57,717 bases of DNA from Cytobacillus firmus (GTDB lineage: Bacteria > Bacillota > Bacilli > Bacillales > Cytobacillaceae), in contig NZ_JAMBOJ010000031.1 in assembly GCF_023715565.1 (NCBI RefSeq), positions 1 to 57,717 of the forward strand, given 5' to 3'. The notes below the pieces were generated by a model, which saw only the letters and a program-made list of their open reading frames with translations, ran no database searches and was not told the origin of the DNA. Of this stretch, positions 18,380 to 26,634 are shown one piece after another. How positions within the stretch are numbered: the first letter of the stretch is position 1; the number at the start of each line of letters is the position of its first letter. The position numbers and the translations under genes were made by a program.

Positions 18380-19603
18380 TTATACCATCTCCAAAAGAAG
18401 CATTTTCGGATTTTTAATCAATTCGGCAAAACGGTTTGTAAAGCGTACAGCTGTAGCCCCGTCTGCAACTCTATGATCAAAAGACATTGATATATTCATC
18501 ATTGACCGAATGACAATCTGGTCATCATCGGTTACAACTGGCATCTTTTTTGTTTTATGGAAAGATACTAAAGCGGTTTGCGGATGCTGGATAATTGGAG
18601 TCGCTCCAAAGCTTCCACCTAGAGGTCCCACATTGCTGATTGTGAATGTCCCGCCAGATATTTCTTTAACAGAAAGCTTATTTTCCATAGCTTTTTCCGT
18701 AAGCTGTTTCATTTCTGCATGAATTTCTCTGATTGTACAATTTTCTACATGCTTAATGACAGGAACGATTAACCCTTCATCCGTATCCACCGCAATACCG
18801 ATATGATGTTCACCTGCCAAATGGATTTCTTCCTTTTCTTCATGCAGCACTGCATTGAATACAGGAAACTCTTTCAGACAAATTGATAAAGCCTTCAAGA
18901 AAAAGGCTGTAGCTGATATATTTTTGTTTAAAAGCTTAAGCTCATTTCTGAAAGCAATCAGCTCGGTCACATCAATCTCTTCAAAATGGGTGCAATGGGG
19001 AATGGTAAAGAGAGATTGTGCCATTTTCCTGGCAATCTGTTTTCTTCTGCCCCTAAACGGAATGACTTGTTTCTCAGCAGGAAAGCTTTTTTCATTTTCA
19101 TTCAAAGCTGCTTTTTCCTGTCCAACATGGGCCGGCTTCGTCTGAAGTGAAGCTATGTACTGATAGATGTCTTCATCCAAGATACGGCCAGCAGGACCAG
19201 TTCCACTGATTTTCTCAATATAAATGTCATTATCGCGCGCTATTTTTCTTGTGAAAGGAGAGGCAAGAACCCGTTTTCCTTTTAATGCAGCAAAAGAATG
19301 CTTTTGCTTCTGCGGCGAAGGTGTGTAGCCAGCAATAGAAACGGCATTCTCTTTTTCGGCCACTTCCTCACCAGCCGATTCTAAAATTAAAATGGTCGAA
19401 CCCACTTTAACCGTATCGCCGGGCTGCACTGTAAATTCTTTAATAACACCTGCTCTCGGGGCAGGTATTTCAGCAGTCATTTTATCTGTCTGTACTTCTA
19501 CTAGCGGATCGTCAGCTTTGACTGCATCCCCCGGCTTAACTAAAAAGCAATTAATATCTGCTTCCGTCATTCCTTCACCAATATCGTGCAGTTTCACCTC
19601 CAC
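18380..19603 (-). CDS. Dihydrolipoamide acyltransferase (E2) of a 2-oxoacid dehydrogenase complex
   Basis: Core subunit with an N-terminal lipoyl domain (lipoyl lysine in VQTDKMTAEIPAP, about residue 43), a peripheral-subunit-binding domain (VLASPFTRKIARDNDI...GTGPAGRILDEDI, about 110-145) and a C-terminal acyltransferase domain ending in the catalytic SFDHRVADGA (about 375). Length 407. Start is GTG at 19603 after AGGAGGGG. Substrate class (branched-chain, pyruvate or aryl-pyruvate) cannot be settled by eye; the phenylalanine dehydrogenase beside it makes an aromatic or broad 2-oxoacid substrate attractive. Confidence 0.92.
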   Translation of the reverse strand: MEVKLHDIGEGMTEADINCFLVKPGDAVKADDPLVEVQTDKMTAEIPAPRAGVIKEFTVQPGDTVKVGSTILILESAGEEVAEKENAVSIAGYTPSPQKQKHSFAALKGKRVLASPFTRKIARDNDIYIEKISGTGPAGRILDEDIYQYIASLQTKPAHVGQEKAALNENEKSFPAEKQVIPFRGRRKQIARKMAQSLFTIPHCTHFEEIDVTELIAFRNELKLLNKNISATAFFLKALSICLKEFPVFNAVLHEEKEEIHLAGEHHIGIAVDTDEGLIVPVIKHVENCTIREIHAEMKQLTEKAMENKLSVKEISGGTFTISNVGPLGGSFGATPIIQHPQTALVSFHKTKKMPVVTDDDQIVIRSMMNISMSFDHRVADGATAVRFTNRFAELIKNPKMLLLEMV

Positions 19604-19614
19604 GGCTTCCCCTC

Positions 19615-20610
19615 CTAATACTTCATTACTTTTTCTATTGCCTGCTGAATCCTTGCCGGAGTTGGCAGATAATGGTCCTCAAAACCAAAATATGGAACCG
19701 GTGCATCAAATCCAGTAACCCGTTCAACAGGTGCTTTCTGATATAAAAAGGATGTATCATTAATGATGGCAAGCACATCATTTCCGACTCCGCCGGTGGC
19801 ATGCGCTTCATGGACAATAACCGTTCTTCCTGTCTTTTGAACAGATTCTGCAATTATGTCCTTATCCAGTGGAAATAGGGTTCTTAAATCAATTACATCA
19901 CAATGTACGTTATTTTCTTTCATCTGCTTTGCTGCTTTCATAGCCTCCGGCACCATGGCTCCCCAAGTGATAACCGTTATATCGTCCCCATCCATGAGTT
20001 TTTTCCCTTTTCCTATTTCAACCGTATACTTCCCTTCAGGCACTTCCTCTCTGGCCGAACGATAGCAGCGCATCGGCTCAAGAAACAGTACCGGATCCGG
20101 GTCTTCAATCGCAGCAATCAATAGTCCTTTGGCATCATAAGGGCTGGAGGGGCAGACGACCTTGATGCCGGGCATGTGAGTGAAAATAGCTTCTGTCGAA
20201 TCACAGTGAATTTCAGGAGCCCTAACCCCCGCTCCATATGGAGCCCTTATGACCATCGGTACTGTAAAATGTCCCATTGTCCGCATCCGAAGCCTTGAAG
20301 CATGAGTCATGATTTGTTCATATGCAGGATAGATAAAGCCGAGAAATTGAATTTCGATCACCGGCAAAAATCCATTAACAGCCATTCCAATCCCCGCTCC
20401 GACAAAACCGGCTTCACTTAAAGGCGTATCGATAACACGGCCTTCCCCGTACTTAACCTGGAGACCCTCGGTAGCACGGAATACTCCGCCGTTCCTGCCG
20501 ATATCCTCGCCCAGCAGCAAAACCTCTTCCTTTTCATTTAGCATGGTATCTAAAGCATCCGTAATAGCTTGCACTAATGTCATGGTTTTAGCTCCAACTG
20601 CCGTTTTCAT
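19615..20610 (-). CDS. 2-oxoacid dehydrogenase E1 component, beta subunit
   Basis: Transketolase-like beta subunit of the thiamine-diphosphate E1 heterotetramer, 331 residues from the chosen start. Family stretches: LLGEDIGRNGGVFRATEGL (about 35-53), DTPLSEAGFVGAGIGMA, and the C-terminal VIVHEAHATGGVGNDV. An open frame extends to 20667, but the ATG at 20610 overlaps the E1-alpha stop in an ATGA junction and is preceded by GGAGG at 9 bases, so translational coupling decides the start. Confidence 0.92.
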   Translation of the reverse strand: MKTAVGAKTMTLVQAITDALDTMLNEKEEVLLLGEDIGRNGGVFRATEGLQVKYGEGRVIDTPLSEAGFVGAGIGMAVNGFLPVIEIQFLGFIYPAYEQIMTHASRLRMRTMGHFTVPMVIRAPYGAGVRAPEIHCDSTEAIFTHMPGIKVVCPSSPYDAKGLLIAAIEDPDPVLFLEPMRCYRSAREEVPEGKYTVEIGKGKKLMDGDDITVITWGAMVPEAMKAAKQMKENNVHCDVIDLRTLFPLDKDIIAESVQKTGRTVIVHEAHATGGVGNDVLAIINDTSFLYQKAPVERVTGFDAPVPYFGFEDHYLPTPARIQQAIEKVMKY

Positions 20611-21677
20611 GATCGGCCGCCTCCAATCAGCTTCAGATACTCTTCTTTTTGCTGCTTGATTTGCCACGTAGGCTCAGCAAAGACGTGATCAAAAATAACC
20701 GCTGGATCTGCAGGAGGAAAATCTTCCATTTCTGCTACAGCTTTATCTACTTCAGCTGCTGCTTCCTCTTCTATTGCCTGTTGCCATTCTCCATCAAATA
20801 TTCCTTCATTTTTCATCCAGCGCTCCAGCCTTAAAATTGGGTCAGTCTCCTGTCTTCTGCTATTGCTTTCCGATTGATCGCGGTATTTGGATGGATCATC
20901 TGCTGTAGTGTGTGCACCATATCTCCATGTCACGGATTCTATTAGTGTCGGCCCTTCACCTTTACGGGCCCGCTCTAAAGCTTTCAGTGTTTCAAAATAA
21001 ACTATGAAAACATCATTTCCATCGATCCTGACTCCCGGAATATCATATGCAAGGGCTTTCTGGGAAATCGTTTTTGTATTCATCTGCTTCTCAAACGGAA
21101 CAGAAATAGCGTATTGATTGTTCTGATTAAAAAAGACCACCGGAGCTTTAAATACGCTGGCGAAATTTAAGCCTTCATGGAAATCCCCCTCTGAGGTGGC
21201 ACCATCACCAAAATAAGCAATAGCTGCATTGGCAGTGCCTTTTTTTCTTTCAGCGAATGCAGCCCCAGCTGCATGAGGGATCTGTGTCGCAATCGGAATG
21301 CCTGGAGGGAAAATCTTCTTTCCGTCAGGCGGCACACACCCTTCATTTCTTCCGTTCCAAAACAACAGGATGTTTCGCAGTGAATGGCCAAAAGTCATAG
21401 CTGCTCCGTGGTCACGATACGTAGGAAACATCCAATCGTCCGCCCCTAGTGCAATAGCCGTTCCGACCTGAGAAGCCTCCTGTCCTTCATAAGGAGCATA
21501 TGTGCCTATCCTGCCCTGCCGCTGAAGTGATATAGCTTTGCGGTCAAACGTACGGATTCTAACCATATATCTATAAAACTCTTTTGCAAGCTTTTCAGTT
21601 ATTTCTTCTTTATATTCAGAATTGTCGATCGTTCCATTTTCGTCCATTATTCGCCTGATTGGAAAGTGATTTTCCAT
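20607..21677 (-). CDS. 2-oxoacid dehydrogenase E1 component, alpha subunit
   Basis: Thiamine-diphosphate-binding alpha subunit. The GDG...NN cofactor motif is visible as YFGDGATSEGDFHEG...FFNQNNQYAI (about 150-188), with the YGAHTTADDPSKYR phosphorylation-loop equivalent near 250. From the chosen ATG at 21677 (AAAGGGTGAGAAG upstream) it has 356 residues; the frame continues 17 codons further without a ribosome site. It decarboxylates the 2-oxoacid and passes the acyl group to E2. The gene follows phenylalanine dehydrogenase by about 75 bases. Confidence 0.92.
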   Translation of the reverse strand: MENHFPIRRIMDENGTIDNSEYKEEITEKLAKEFYRYMVRIRTFDRKAISLQRQGRIGTYAPYEGQEASQVGTAIALGADDWMFPTYRDHGAAMTFGHSLRNILLFWNGRNEGCVPPDGKKIFPPGIPIATQIPHAAGAAFAERKKGTANAAIAYFGDGATSEGDFHEGLNFASVFKAPVVFFNQNNQYAISVPFEKQMNTKTISQKALAYDIPGVRIDGNDVFIVYFETLKALERARKGEGPTLIESVTWRYGAHTTADDPSKYRDQSESNSRRQETDPILRLERWMKNEGIFDGEWQQAIEEEAAAEVDKAVAEMEDFPPADPAVIFDHVFAEPTWQIKQQKEEYLKLIGGGRS

Positions 21678-21752
21678 CTTCTCACCCTTTGGCTGGTAAA
21701 TTATTTTAAGAACTTTAATACGGTACAAATATTGTTATCTAAGCAAAAAAAA

Positions 21753-22862
21753 TTAAGTTCTTACTGCCCACTTCGGGCGTTTCATATGGGAGAAAAAGCT
21801 GTTTCTGCGTGTACGTGCTTCAATGCGGCTCTCGCAGAATTGGTTGGATGCTTCAACTGTTGTAATTCCATTTGCTTCAGCATGTTCGTAGATGTTCAGA
21901 AGAGAGTTATAAATAGCTTTCGTTTTGCGGAGTACCCTTTCTTTATTAGGTGTATATAATTCATCTGCGACTTGGATTAATCCCCCTGCATTTACAATAT
22001 AATCGGGAGCATATAAAATCCCCTTATCTTTAAGGATTTGACCATGGCGCATATCCATTAGCTGGTTATTGGCAGAGCCAACGATTGCTTTGACTTTAAG
22101 CAAGTCGATGGTGTCATCATTAATGATGCCGCCCATTGCACAAGGAACAAAAAAGTCTGCCTTCGCCTCATATATCTCATCGCTGGATAATACCTTCACG
22201 CCTGCCCCGATTTCTTTCGCCTTGCTGAGAAGCTGGTCGATTGCCTGCTGGCTGATATCTGTCACAAATAAATCTGCGCCTTCCTCCAGCAGTCTTTCTG
22301 CGACTTTATATCCAACCTTGCCAAGTCCCTGGATAGCATAACTTTTGCCTGAAAGGTCATCTGTTCCGTTTAGTGCTTTATTTGTTGCCTGCAGGCCGTA
22401 AATAACTCCCTGGGCTGTAGGTACGGAAGAATCGCCGCTACCCCCATAAACCTCATCAACCCCCACAATGCAATTCGTTTCCTTGAGAGCATGAACGAAA
22501 TCCTCTGTAGTAGTACCCATGTCTGTCCCTGTATAGAAGCGTCCATTCAGTGATTCAACAAATTGTCCAAAAGCCCGGAACAGCTCAGGCGTTTTATCTT
22601 TTAATGGATCCCCCATAATGACAGCCTTCCCGCCTCCGAAGTCACAATCACTAGCAGCACATTTATAGGTCATGCCTTTTGATAATCGGAGGACATCCTC
22701 AAGGGCATCATCAACGCTTTGATACGGAAACATGCGGCAGCCTCCCAAAGCCGGTCCCAGCCTTGTGCTGTGGATAGCAATGATTGCCTTTAGTCCGGTA
22801 GATTCATCGTTGCAGAATACCACCTGTTCATGGTCTTTAATTTTTTGAAACATATCTGTCAT
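21753..22862 (-). CDS. pdh: Phenylalanine dehydrogenase
   Basis: NAD-dependent oxidative deamination of L-phenylalanine to phenylpyruvate; Glu/Leu/Phe/Val dehydrogenase family, 369 residues. Catalytic lysine in [11 protein letters not shown] (about 80), NAD motif GLGKVGYK (about 184), [17 protein letters not shown] (about 270). The [10 protein letters not shown] and [14 protein letters not shown] segments match remembered Bacillus/Lysinibacillus phenylalanine dehydrogenases and differ from leucine dehydrogenase (TAEDVGTT, SSGNPS). AAAGGGGAG precedes the ATG. It lies between a thioesterase and the 2-oxoacid dehydrogenase genes. A perfect cre site lies just upstream, predicting glucose repression. 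Confidence 0.88.
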   Translation of the reverse strand: MTDMFQKIKDHEQVVFCNDESTGLKAIIAIHSTRLGPALGGCRMFPYQSVDDALEDVLRLSKGMTYKCAASDCDFGGGKAVIMGDPLKDKTPELFRAFGQFVESLNGRFYTGTDMGTTTEDFVHALKETNCIVGVDEVYGGSGDSSVPTAQGVIYGLQATNKALNGTDDLSGKSYAIQGLGKVGYKVAERLLEEGADLFVTDISQQAIDQLLSKAKEIGAGVKVLSSDEIYEAKADFFVPCAMGGIINDDTIDLLKVKAIVGSANNQLMDMRHGQILKDKGILYAPDYIVNAGGLIQVADELYTPNKERVLRKTKAIYNSLLNIYEHAEANGITTVEASNQFCESRIEARTRRNSFFSHMKRPKWAVRT

Positions 22863-22882
22863 TTCATTCTCCCCTTTGTATA

Positions 22883-22896
22883 TGATAGCGCTTACA
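22883..22896 (-). promoter_or_regulatory. CcpA cre site upstream of phenylalanine dehydrogenase
   Basis: TGTAAGCGCTATCA on the minus strand matches the cre consensus TGWAANCGNTNWCA at every fixed position. It lies 21-34 bases upstream of the phenylalanine dehydrogenase start, between it and the thioesterase gene, a position suited to blocking transcription. Confidence 0.75.
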
Positions 22897-22906
22897 ATAT
22901 GATTAA

Positions 22907-23335
22907 TTAAAATCCCTTTTCTGTGGCTCTGATACTGCTATTCTTATAATCTTTCTTTAACAGGTCTGCAATCCTGCTTTTCTTCAGAATCACCTGTTTG
23001 ACTTCACCTTCGCCAGCAAGTTTTTCTCCATTGTGGACTGTAACAGTTGAGTAGACAGCATTTCCTGCTAGCTTGGATACTGTAGCTGTAATAACAAGGG
23101 GGGATCCTTCAGGTGATGGAGATAAATGCCTGGCGGAAACAGCTCCACCCATCCCTTCTTCTTCCTCATCCAAATAGGGGGTGATCAGGAGGCGGGATGC
23201 CCACTCCATGTGGTAGATCATGGTTACGGTGGAATAGACAGGATGAATGACCTTTCCTTCAAATTGTGCGAACATTTCAGGGGTTACCACTGCACGGATA
23301 ACTGCCTGATTCCCAATCTGCAGCCCAGGTTTCAT
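22907..23335 (-). CDS. FlK-like hotdog-fold acyl-CoA thioesterase
   Basis: Small hotdog protein of 142 residues resembling the fluoroacetyl-CoA thioesterase group: [20 protein letters not shown] (about 32-51) supplies the Thr/Glu of the active site and [15 protein letters not shown] (about 63-77) the His and a substrate loop. Such enzymes hydrolyse short or toxic acyl-CoAs. Beside phenylalanine dehydrogenase and the 2-oxoacid dehydrogenase it could rescue CoA from phenylacetyl-CoA or an aryl-CoA. It replaces the PaaI thioesterase, which is absent. The ATG follows an AAGGGAGGAGTGTT-like site. Family moderately sure; substrate inferred. Confidence 0.75.
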   Translation of the reverse strand: MKPGLQIGNQAVIRAVVTPEMFAQFEGKVIHPVYSTVTMIYHMEWASRLLITPYLDEEEEGMGGAVSARHLSPSPEGSPLVITATVSKLAGNAVYSTVTVHNGEKLAGEGEVKQVILKKSRIADLLKKDYKNSSIRATEKGF

Positions 23336-23372
23336 AACACTCCTCCCTTTTTAACAATAATATGTATGACGT

Positions 23373-23406
23373 TTATTTAACGATATGATACCATTACGTT
23401 AAATAA
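23373..23406. promoter_or_regulatory. 10-bp inverted repeat upstream of the thioesterase/phenylalanine dehydrogenase block
   Basis: TTATTTAACG (23373-23382) and CGTTAAATAA (23397-23406) are exact inverted repeats 14 bases apart, 38-71 bases upstream of the thioesterase start. The layout suits a dimeric repressor such as a TetR-type protein. Its AACG...CGTT cores recall the N9-spaced sites of the paa genes, but the spacing differs. Confidence 0.5.
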
Positions 23407-23458
23407 ATAGTCAATAAATTGTAAAAACTTTAAAAATTCTTTTGATTCTATTCCATGT

Positions 23459-23493
23459 AAAAAGGATTAACCGGCAAATTGGCTAATCCTTTT
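23459..23493 (-). terminator. Terminator of the ABC transporter operon
   Basis: AAAAAGGATTA pairs with TAATCCTTTT around a loop of about 14 bases, just downstream of the ATPase gene on the minus strand. Confidence 0.8.
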
Positions 23494-23499
23494 ATTATC

Positions 23500-24294
23500 T
23501 TAAGAAAGCAATGCACGATCACTTGCCATTTTTGTTCCGCGGATACGTTGAAATTCATTCAATAGCTGTTCAATTGTCAGATGCTGTTTCTGCCCATCAT
23601 CTACTTCAAGTATAATCTGGCCTTTATCCATCATAATCAGCCTGTTTCCTAAATCCAATGCCTGCTGCATATTATGAGTGACCATTAAAGTAGTTAAATT
23701 GTACTTTTGAACAATTTCTTTTGTGAGGTTTGTAATAAGCTCTGCACGTGCCGGATCGAGAGCTGCTGTATGTTCATCCAGTAAAAGAATGGAAGGCTCT
23801 GTAAAGGTTGCCATTAATAATGAAAGTGCCTGCCGTTCTCCTCCTGATAGGAGACCGACCTTTGCATTTAAACGGTTTTCAAGGCCAAGATGAAGACTTT
23901 CAAGAACTTCACGGAAATAGTCTCTGCGCTTTTTTGTCACTCCCGTTCGTAAAGTTCTTGTTTTATTCCGTGAATACGCCATGGCGAGATTTTCTTCGAT
24001 TGTCATGGACGGGGCAGTGCCAGCCATCGGATCCTGAAAAACCCGGCCTATCAGCTTTGACCGGTTATATTCCGACATGCCCGTTACGTTGTGGCTATCA
24101 ATGAAAACAGACCCCACATCGGGAATCATAACGCCCGAGATGATATTCATTAAAGTGGACTTTCCTGCCCCATTACTTCCTATGACTGTAACAAAGTCTC
24201 CTTCATTTAATGTAAGATTGATTGTATCAAGTGCGATTTTTTCATCAGGTGTTCCTTCATTGAAGACTTTATGAATCTGATTTAATTGCAGCAC
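23500..24294 (-). CDS. ABC transporter ATPase (TrpZ-type)
   Basis: Nucleotide-binding subunit of an import system with the permease and lipoprotein upstream. Walker A IGSNGAGKST (about 40), signature LLSGGERQAL (about 156), Walker B ILLLDEHTAALDP (about 175; DEH instead of the usual DEP), H-loop LMVTHNMQQAL. This COG1101-like group pairs with TrpX-type binding proteins. An ATG-started frame reaches 24327, but AAAGG before the GTG at 24294 is a better start; either overlaps the permease end. Substrate probably aromatic, from context. Confidence 0.85.
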   Translation of the reverse strand: MLQLNQIHKVFNEGTPDEKIALDTINLTLNEGDFVTVIGSNGAGKSTLMNIISGVMIPDVGSVFIDSHNVTGMSEYNRSKLIGRVFQDPMAGTAPSMTIEENLAMAYSRNKTRTLRTGVTKKRRDYFREVLESLHLGLENRLNAKVGLLSGGERQALSLLMATFTEPSILLLDEHTAALDPARAELITNLTKEIVQKYNLTTLMVTHNMQQALDLGNRLIMMDKGQIILEVDDGQKQHLTIEQLLNEFQRIRGTKMASDRALLS

Positions 24295-25300
24295 CAGCCT
24301 CACCCTTTCTGCCTGATGGCAATTCACTTATGTTCATGCTTCCTGCCAGTCTTTTAGCTTTCCGTTTCTTCTCCTTCGTGCGGTCAATAATCTTCGGCAT
24401 TATTAACGCAAGGATGACTATTGTTGCTGTAATAAGCTTCATATCACCCGGCTCCAGAAACTCTACCCTTAGCGCCATAGTAACAACGATACGATAAATT
24501 ATTGCGCCGCCAATAACCGCTAAAGTTGTTCTGGCAATTGTTTTTGTTCCGAACAAGGCTTCACCAATGATAACTGAAGCCAGTCCGATAATAATCATTC
24601 CGATACCCATACCAACATCGGCGAATCCTCCCTGCTGGGCAATCAGTGCTCCTGAGAAAGCGACCATTGCATTGGAAAGGCCCAGCCCCAAAATCACCAT
24701 CATATTGGTATTGGCGGAAAGACTGCGGATCATCCTCTTGTTGTCACCTGTTGCCCTTAAGGCTAAACCAATCTCAGTCTTAAGAAAGCGATCTGTCAAA
24801 AATTTTATCGTCAATGTGACAACTAACATAAAGAGAATAATGCCCCATGTTCTCGGAAGGCTGTCACCAAGCCCTACCATGGATAAAATAGCATTGAAGA
24901 AAGAATCGATTCCTGTTTTATCCCAGAAATCTCTTACATGTGTAATGGCTGTTTCTGTGTTCAGGAGGGGAACATTTGATTTACCCATAATACGAAGGTT
25001 TATCGAATATAGAGCAATCATCATCAGGATTCCTGATAACAGAGCATTAATCTTTCCGAAAGTATGAATAATACCCGTAATGCAGCCGGCAATAAAACCT
25101 GCGAATAATGCAGTGACTGTAGCAAAAAAAGGATTTGCCCCGCTGACAATCATAGTTGCAGCTACAGCAGCTCCTGTCACAAAACTTCCATCAACCGTTA
25201 AATCCGGGAAGTCTAGGACCCTGAACGAAAGATATACTCCAAGTGCCATAATTGCGTAGATAATTCCTGACTCGAATGCACCGAATATCGCTGTAAACAC
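24269..25300 (-). CDS. ABC transporter permease (TrpY-type)
   Basis: Polytopic permease of 343 residues with about eight to nine hydrophobic helices, starting with FGAFESGIIYAIMALGVYLSFRVLDFPDLTVDGS, which is typical of the COG4120 group paired with PF04392 binding proteins. Translation starts at GTG after AAAGGGTGTG. The C-terminal tail is charged and cytosolic. It is separated from the binding protein by a terminator hairpin and overlaps the ATPase gene, as expected for a transporter with excess binding protein. Substrate not identifiable from sequence. Confidence 0.87.
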   Translation of the reverse strand: MFTAIFGAFESGIIYAIMALGVYLSFRVLDFPDLTVDGSFVTGAAVAATMIVSGANPFFATVTALFAGFIAGCITGIIHTFGKINALLSGILMMIALYSINLRIMGKSNVPLLNTETAITHVRDFWDKTGIDSFFNAILSMVGLGDSLPRTWGIILFMLVVTLTIKFLTDRFLKTEIGLALRATGDNKRMIRSLSANTNMMVILGLGLSNAMVAFSGALIAQQGGFADVGMGIGMIIIGLASVIIGEALFGTKTIARTTLAVIGGAIIYRIVVTMALRVEFLEPGDMKLITATIVILALIMPKIIDRTKEKKRKAKRLAGSMNISELPSGRKGEAGAAIKSDS

Positions 25301-25333
25301 TAAGAATCACACCCTTTATTTTGTTTTAGCTTA

Positions 25334-25374
25334 AAAACAGCCGGCCGGATTTTTGCGTTTCCAGCCGGCGGATT
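25334..25374 (-). terminator. Attenuating terminator between binding protein and permease genes
   Basis: GC-rich stem built from CCGCCGG and CCGGCCGG (minus strand, one bulge) followed by CTGTTTTT. It likely reduces permease expression relative to the binding protein. Confidence 0.7.
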
Positions 25375-25375
25375 T

Positions 25376-26386
25376 TTACTCTTCAAAGAACTCTGCGAAA
25401 TCAGCCCATTCCTCTTTTACTTCCAGCCCCTGTGTTTCAGCTGCTTTTTTGTTGATGACCAGTTTTAGGCTTCCAGGAAGCTCAACCGGAATTTCTGAAG
25501 GCTTCTTGTTTCCTTTTAAGATTTCAGCTGCCATTTTGCCTGTCTGGTAACCCAGATCAAAGTAGTTGAAACCGCTGGCTGCTATAGCTCCGCGTTCCAT
25601 GGAATCAAGCTCACCGACGAATAAAGGAATCTTTTTACTGTCAGCGACAGAGATAACGGATTCAAGAGCCGATACAACCGTATTATCCGTTGGGACATAG
25701 ATGGCATCCACTCTTCCAACAAGGGAGTCGGCAGCCTGTTTAACTTCAGCAGAAGTTGAAACAGATGCTTCAACAATCTTAGCTCCTTTTGGTTCTGCAA
25801 GTTCTTTTACCTGTTTTACCTGAACTTCGGAATTTTGCTCTCCGGAATTATAGATGATGCCAATATTTTTAACACCCGCTTCATCAATCATAAAATCAAT
25901 TGTTTTAGAAGTTCCTTCCGGATGGTTATCAGTTGTGCCTGTAATATTGTCTCCAGGCTGATCGAATGATTTAACAAGACCGGCTCCAACAGGGTCTGTA
26001 ACAGATGTAAAGAGAATTGGTATGTCTTTAGTCGCATTAAGAGCACTAACGGCACTTGGAGTGGCATTTGCAAAAATCATATCCACTTTATCGCCTACAA
26101 AGTTATTAGCGATCGACTGGGTATTGTTCATATCAGCCTGAGCATTTTGGAAATCAAATTTTACATTATCGCCTTCTTTGAATCCTTCATCTTCCAAAGC
26201 TTTTTTAAATCCCTCTGTAGCTGCATCCAGGGAAGGATGCTCGACAAATTGTGTGATGCCAATAGTGTACTGCTTCTTTTCATTACCTTCTGAAGAAGAA
26301 CCACCGGATTTCTCCTGTCCGCAGCCGCTCAAAACAAGCATACCTGCAGCCATTAATAAAGAAAAAGTTTTCAACGATTTTTTCAT
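25376..26386 (-). CDS. TrpX-type ABC substrate-binding lipoprotein
   Basis: Extracytoplasmic lipoprotein of 336 residues: signal peptide MKKSLKTFSLLMAAGMLVLS ending in a lipobox LSGC (Cys about 22), a Gly/Ser linker, then a two-lobed PF04392-like binding fold (YTIGITQFVEHPSLDAA, GDNITGTTDN, FVGELDSMERGAIAASGFNY). Relatives bind tryptophan or other aromatic compounds, though many are uncharacterised. Its promoter region holds a TATCG-N9-CGTTA site shared with paaK and paaX, a near-cre site and an 8-bp palindrome, so it appears tied to aromatic catabolism and carbon state. Confidence 0.85.
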   Translation of the reverse strand: MKKSLKTFSLLMAAGMLVLSGCGQEKSGGSSSEGNEKKQYTIGITQFVEHPSLDAATEGFKKALEDEGFKEGDNVKFDFQNAQADMNNTQSIANNFVGDKVDMIFANATPSAVSALNATKDIPILFTSVTDPVGAGLVKSFDQPGDNITGTTDNHPEGTSKTIDFMIDEAGVKNIGIIYNSGEQNSEVQVKQVKELAEPKGAKIVEASVSTSAEVKQAADSLVGRVDAIYVPTDNTVVSALESVISVADSKKIPLFVGELDSMERGAIAASGFNYFDLGYQTGKMAAEILKGNKKPSEIPVELPGSLKLVINKKAAETQGLEVKEEWADFAEFFEE

Positions 26387-26446
26387 TATTTGACCCCCTA
26401 TACTACTTTATTTAACTATCAGCATGCTGATAGCTTACACCCTTTT

Positions 26447-26460
26447 TGTATACGCTTACA
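26447..26460 (-). promoter_or_regulatory. Cre-like site upstream of the binding-protein gene
   Basis: TGTAAGCGTATACA (minus strand) fits the cre consensus TGWAANCGNTNWCA with one mismatch at position 10. It lies 61-74 bases before the start. Confidence 0.5.
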
Positions 26461-26471
26461 TAACGAAAAAG

Positions 26472-26493
26472 ATAAATGGTTATCACCATTTAT
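26472..26493. promoter_or_regulatory. 8-bp inverted repeat upstream of the binding-protein gene
   Basis: ATAAATGG (26472-26479) and CCATTTAT (26486-26493) are perfect arms 6 bases apart. The symmetrical spacing suits an operator; no regulator can be assigned. Confidence 0.45.
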
Positions 26494-26510
26494 ATGATAT
26501 TTACTTTAGA

Positions 26511-26531
26511 TATCGTAAATACAACGTTATA
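26511..26531. promoter_or_regulatory. Candidate PaaX-regulon operator (transporter)
   Basis: TATCG, 9 bases, CGTTATA. Same half-site and spacing as the sites before paaK and paaX. About 125-145 bases upstream of the binding-protein start. Confidence 0.5.
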
Positions 26532-26597
26532 TTATCACCCCGCGCCCAAGAGTGTCAATAATATTCTAAAAATTTGATATATTTTAATAAATTGTTT

Positions 26598-26634
26598 TAA
26601 AAAAAAAGCAAGCAGGTGAGCAGCCCTGCTTGCT
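26598..26634 (-). terminator. Terminator of the nitronate monooxygenase-like gene
   Basis: AGCAAGCAGG/CCTGCTTGCT 10-bp stem followed on the minus strand by a run of T. Confidence 0.88.

Noticed and set aside
21753..22862. Leucine dehydrogenase (bcd) as the name
   Set aside because: The TGTDMGTT and GGSGDSS segments agree with phenylalanine dehydrogenases, not leucine dehydrogenases. This rests on remembered sequences.
23373..23406. Inverted repeat as a fifth PaaX-type site
   Set aside because: The half-sites resemble the motif, but spacing is 14 instead of 9, so it is listed as a separate operator.
24567..25067. 166-codon plus-strand frame opposite the permease
   Set aside because: Antisense shadow of a hydrophobic permease; no ribosome site and no family features.
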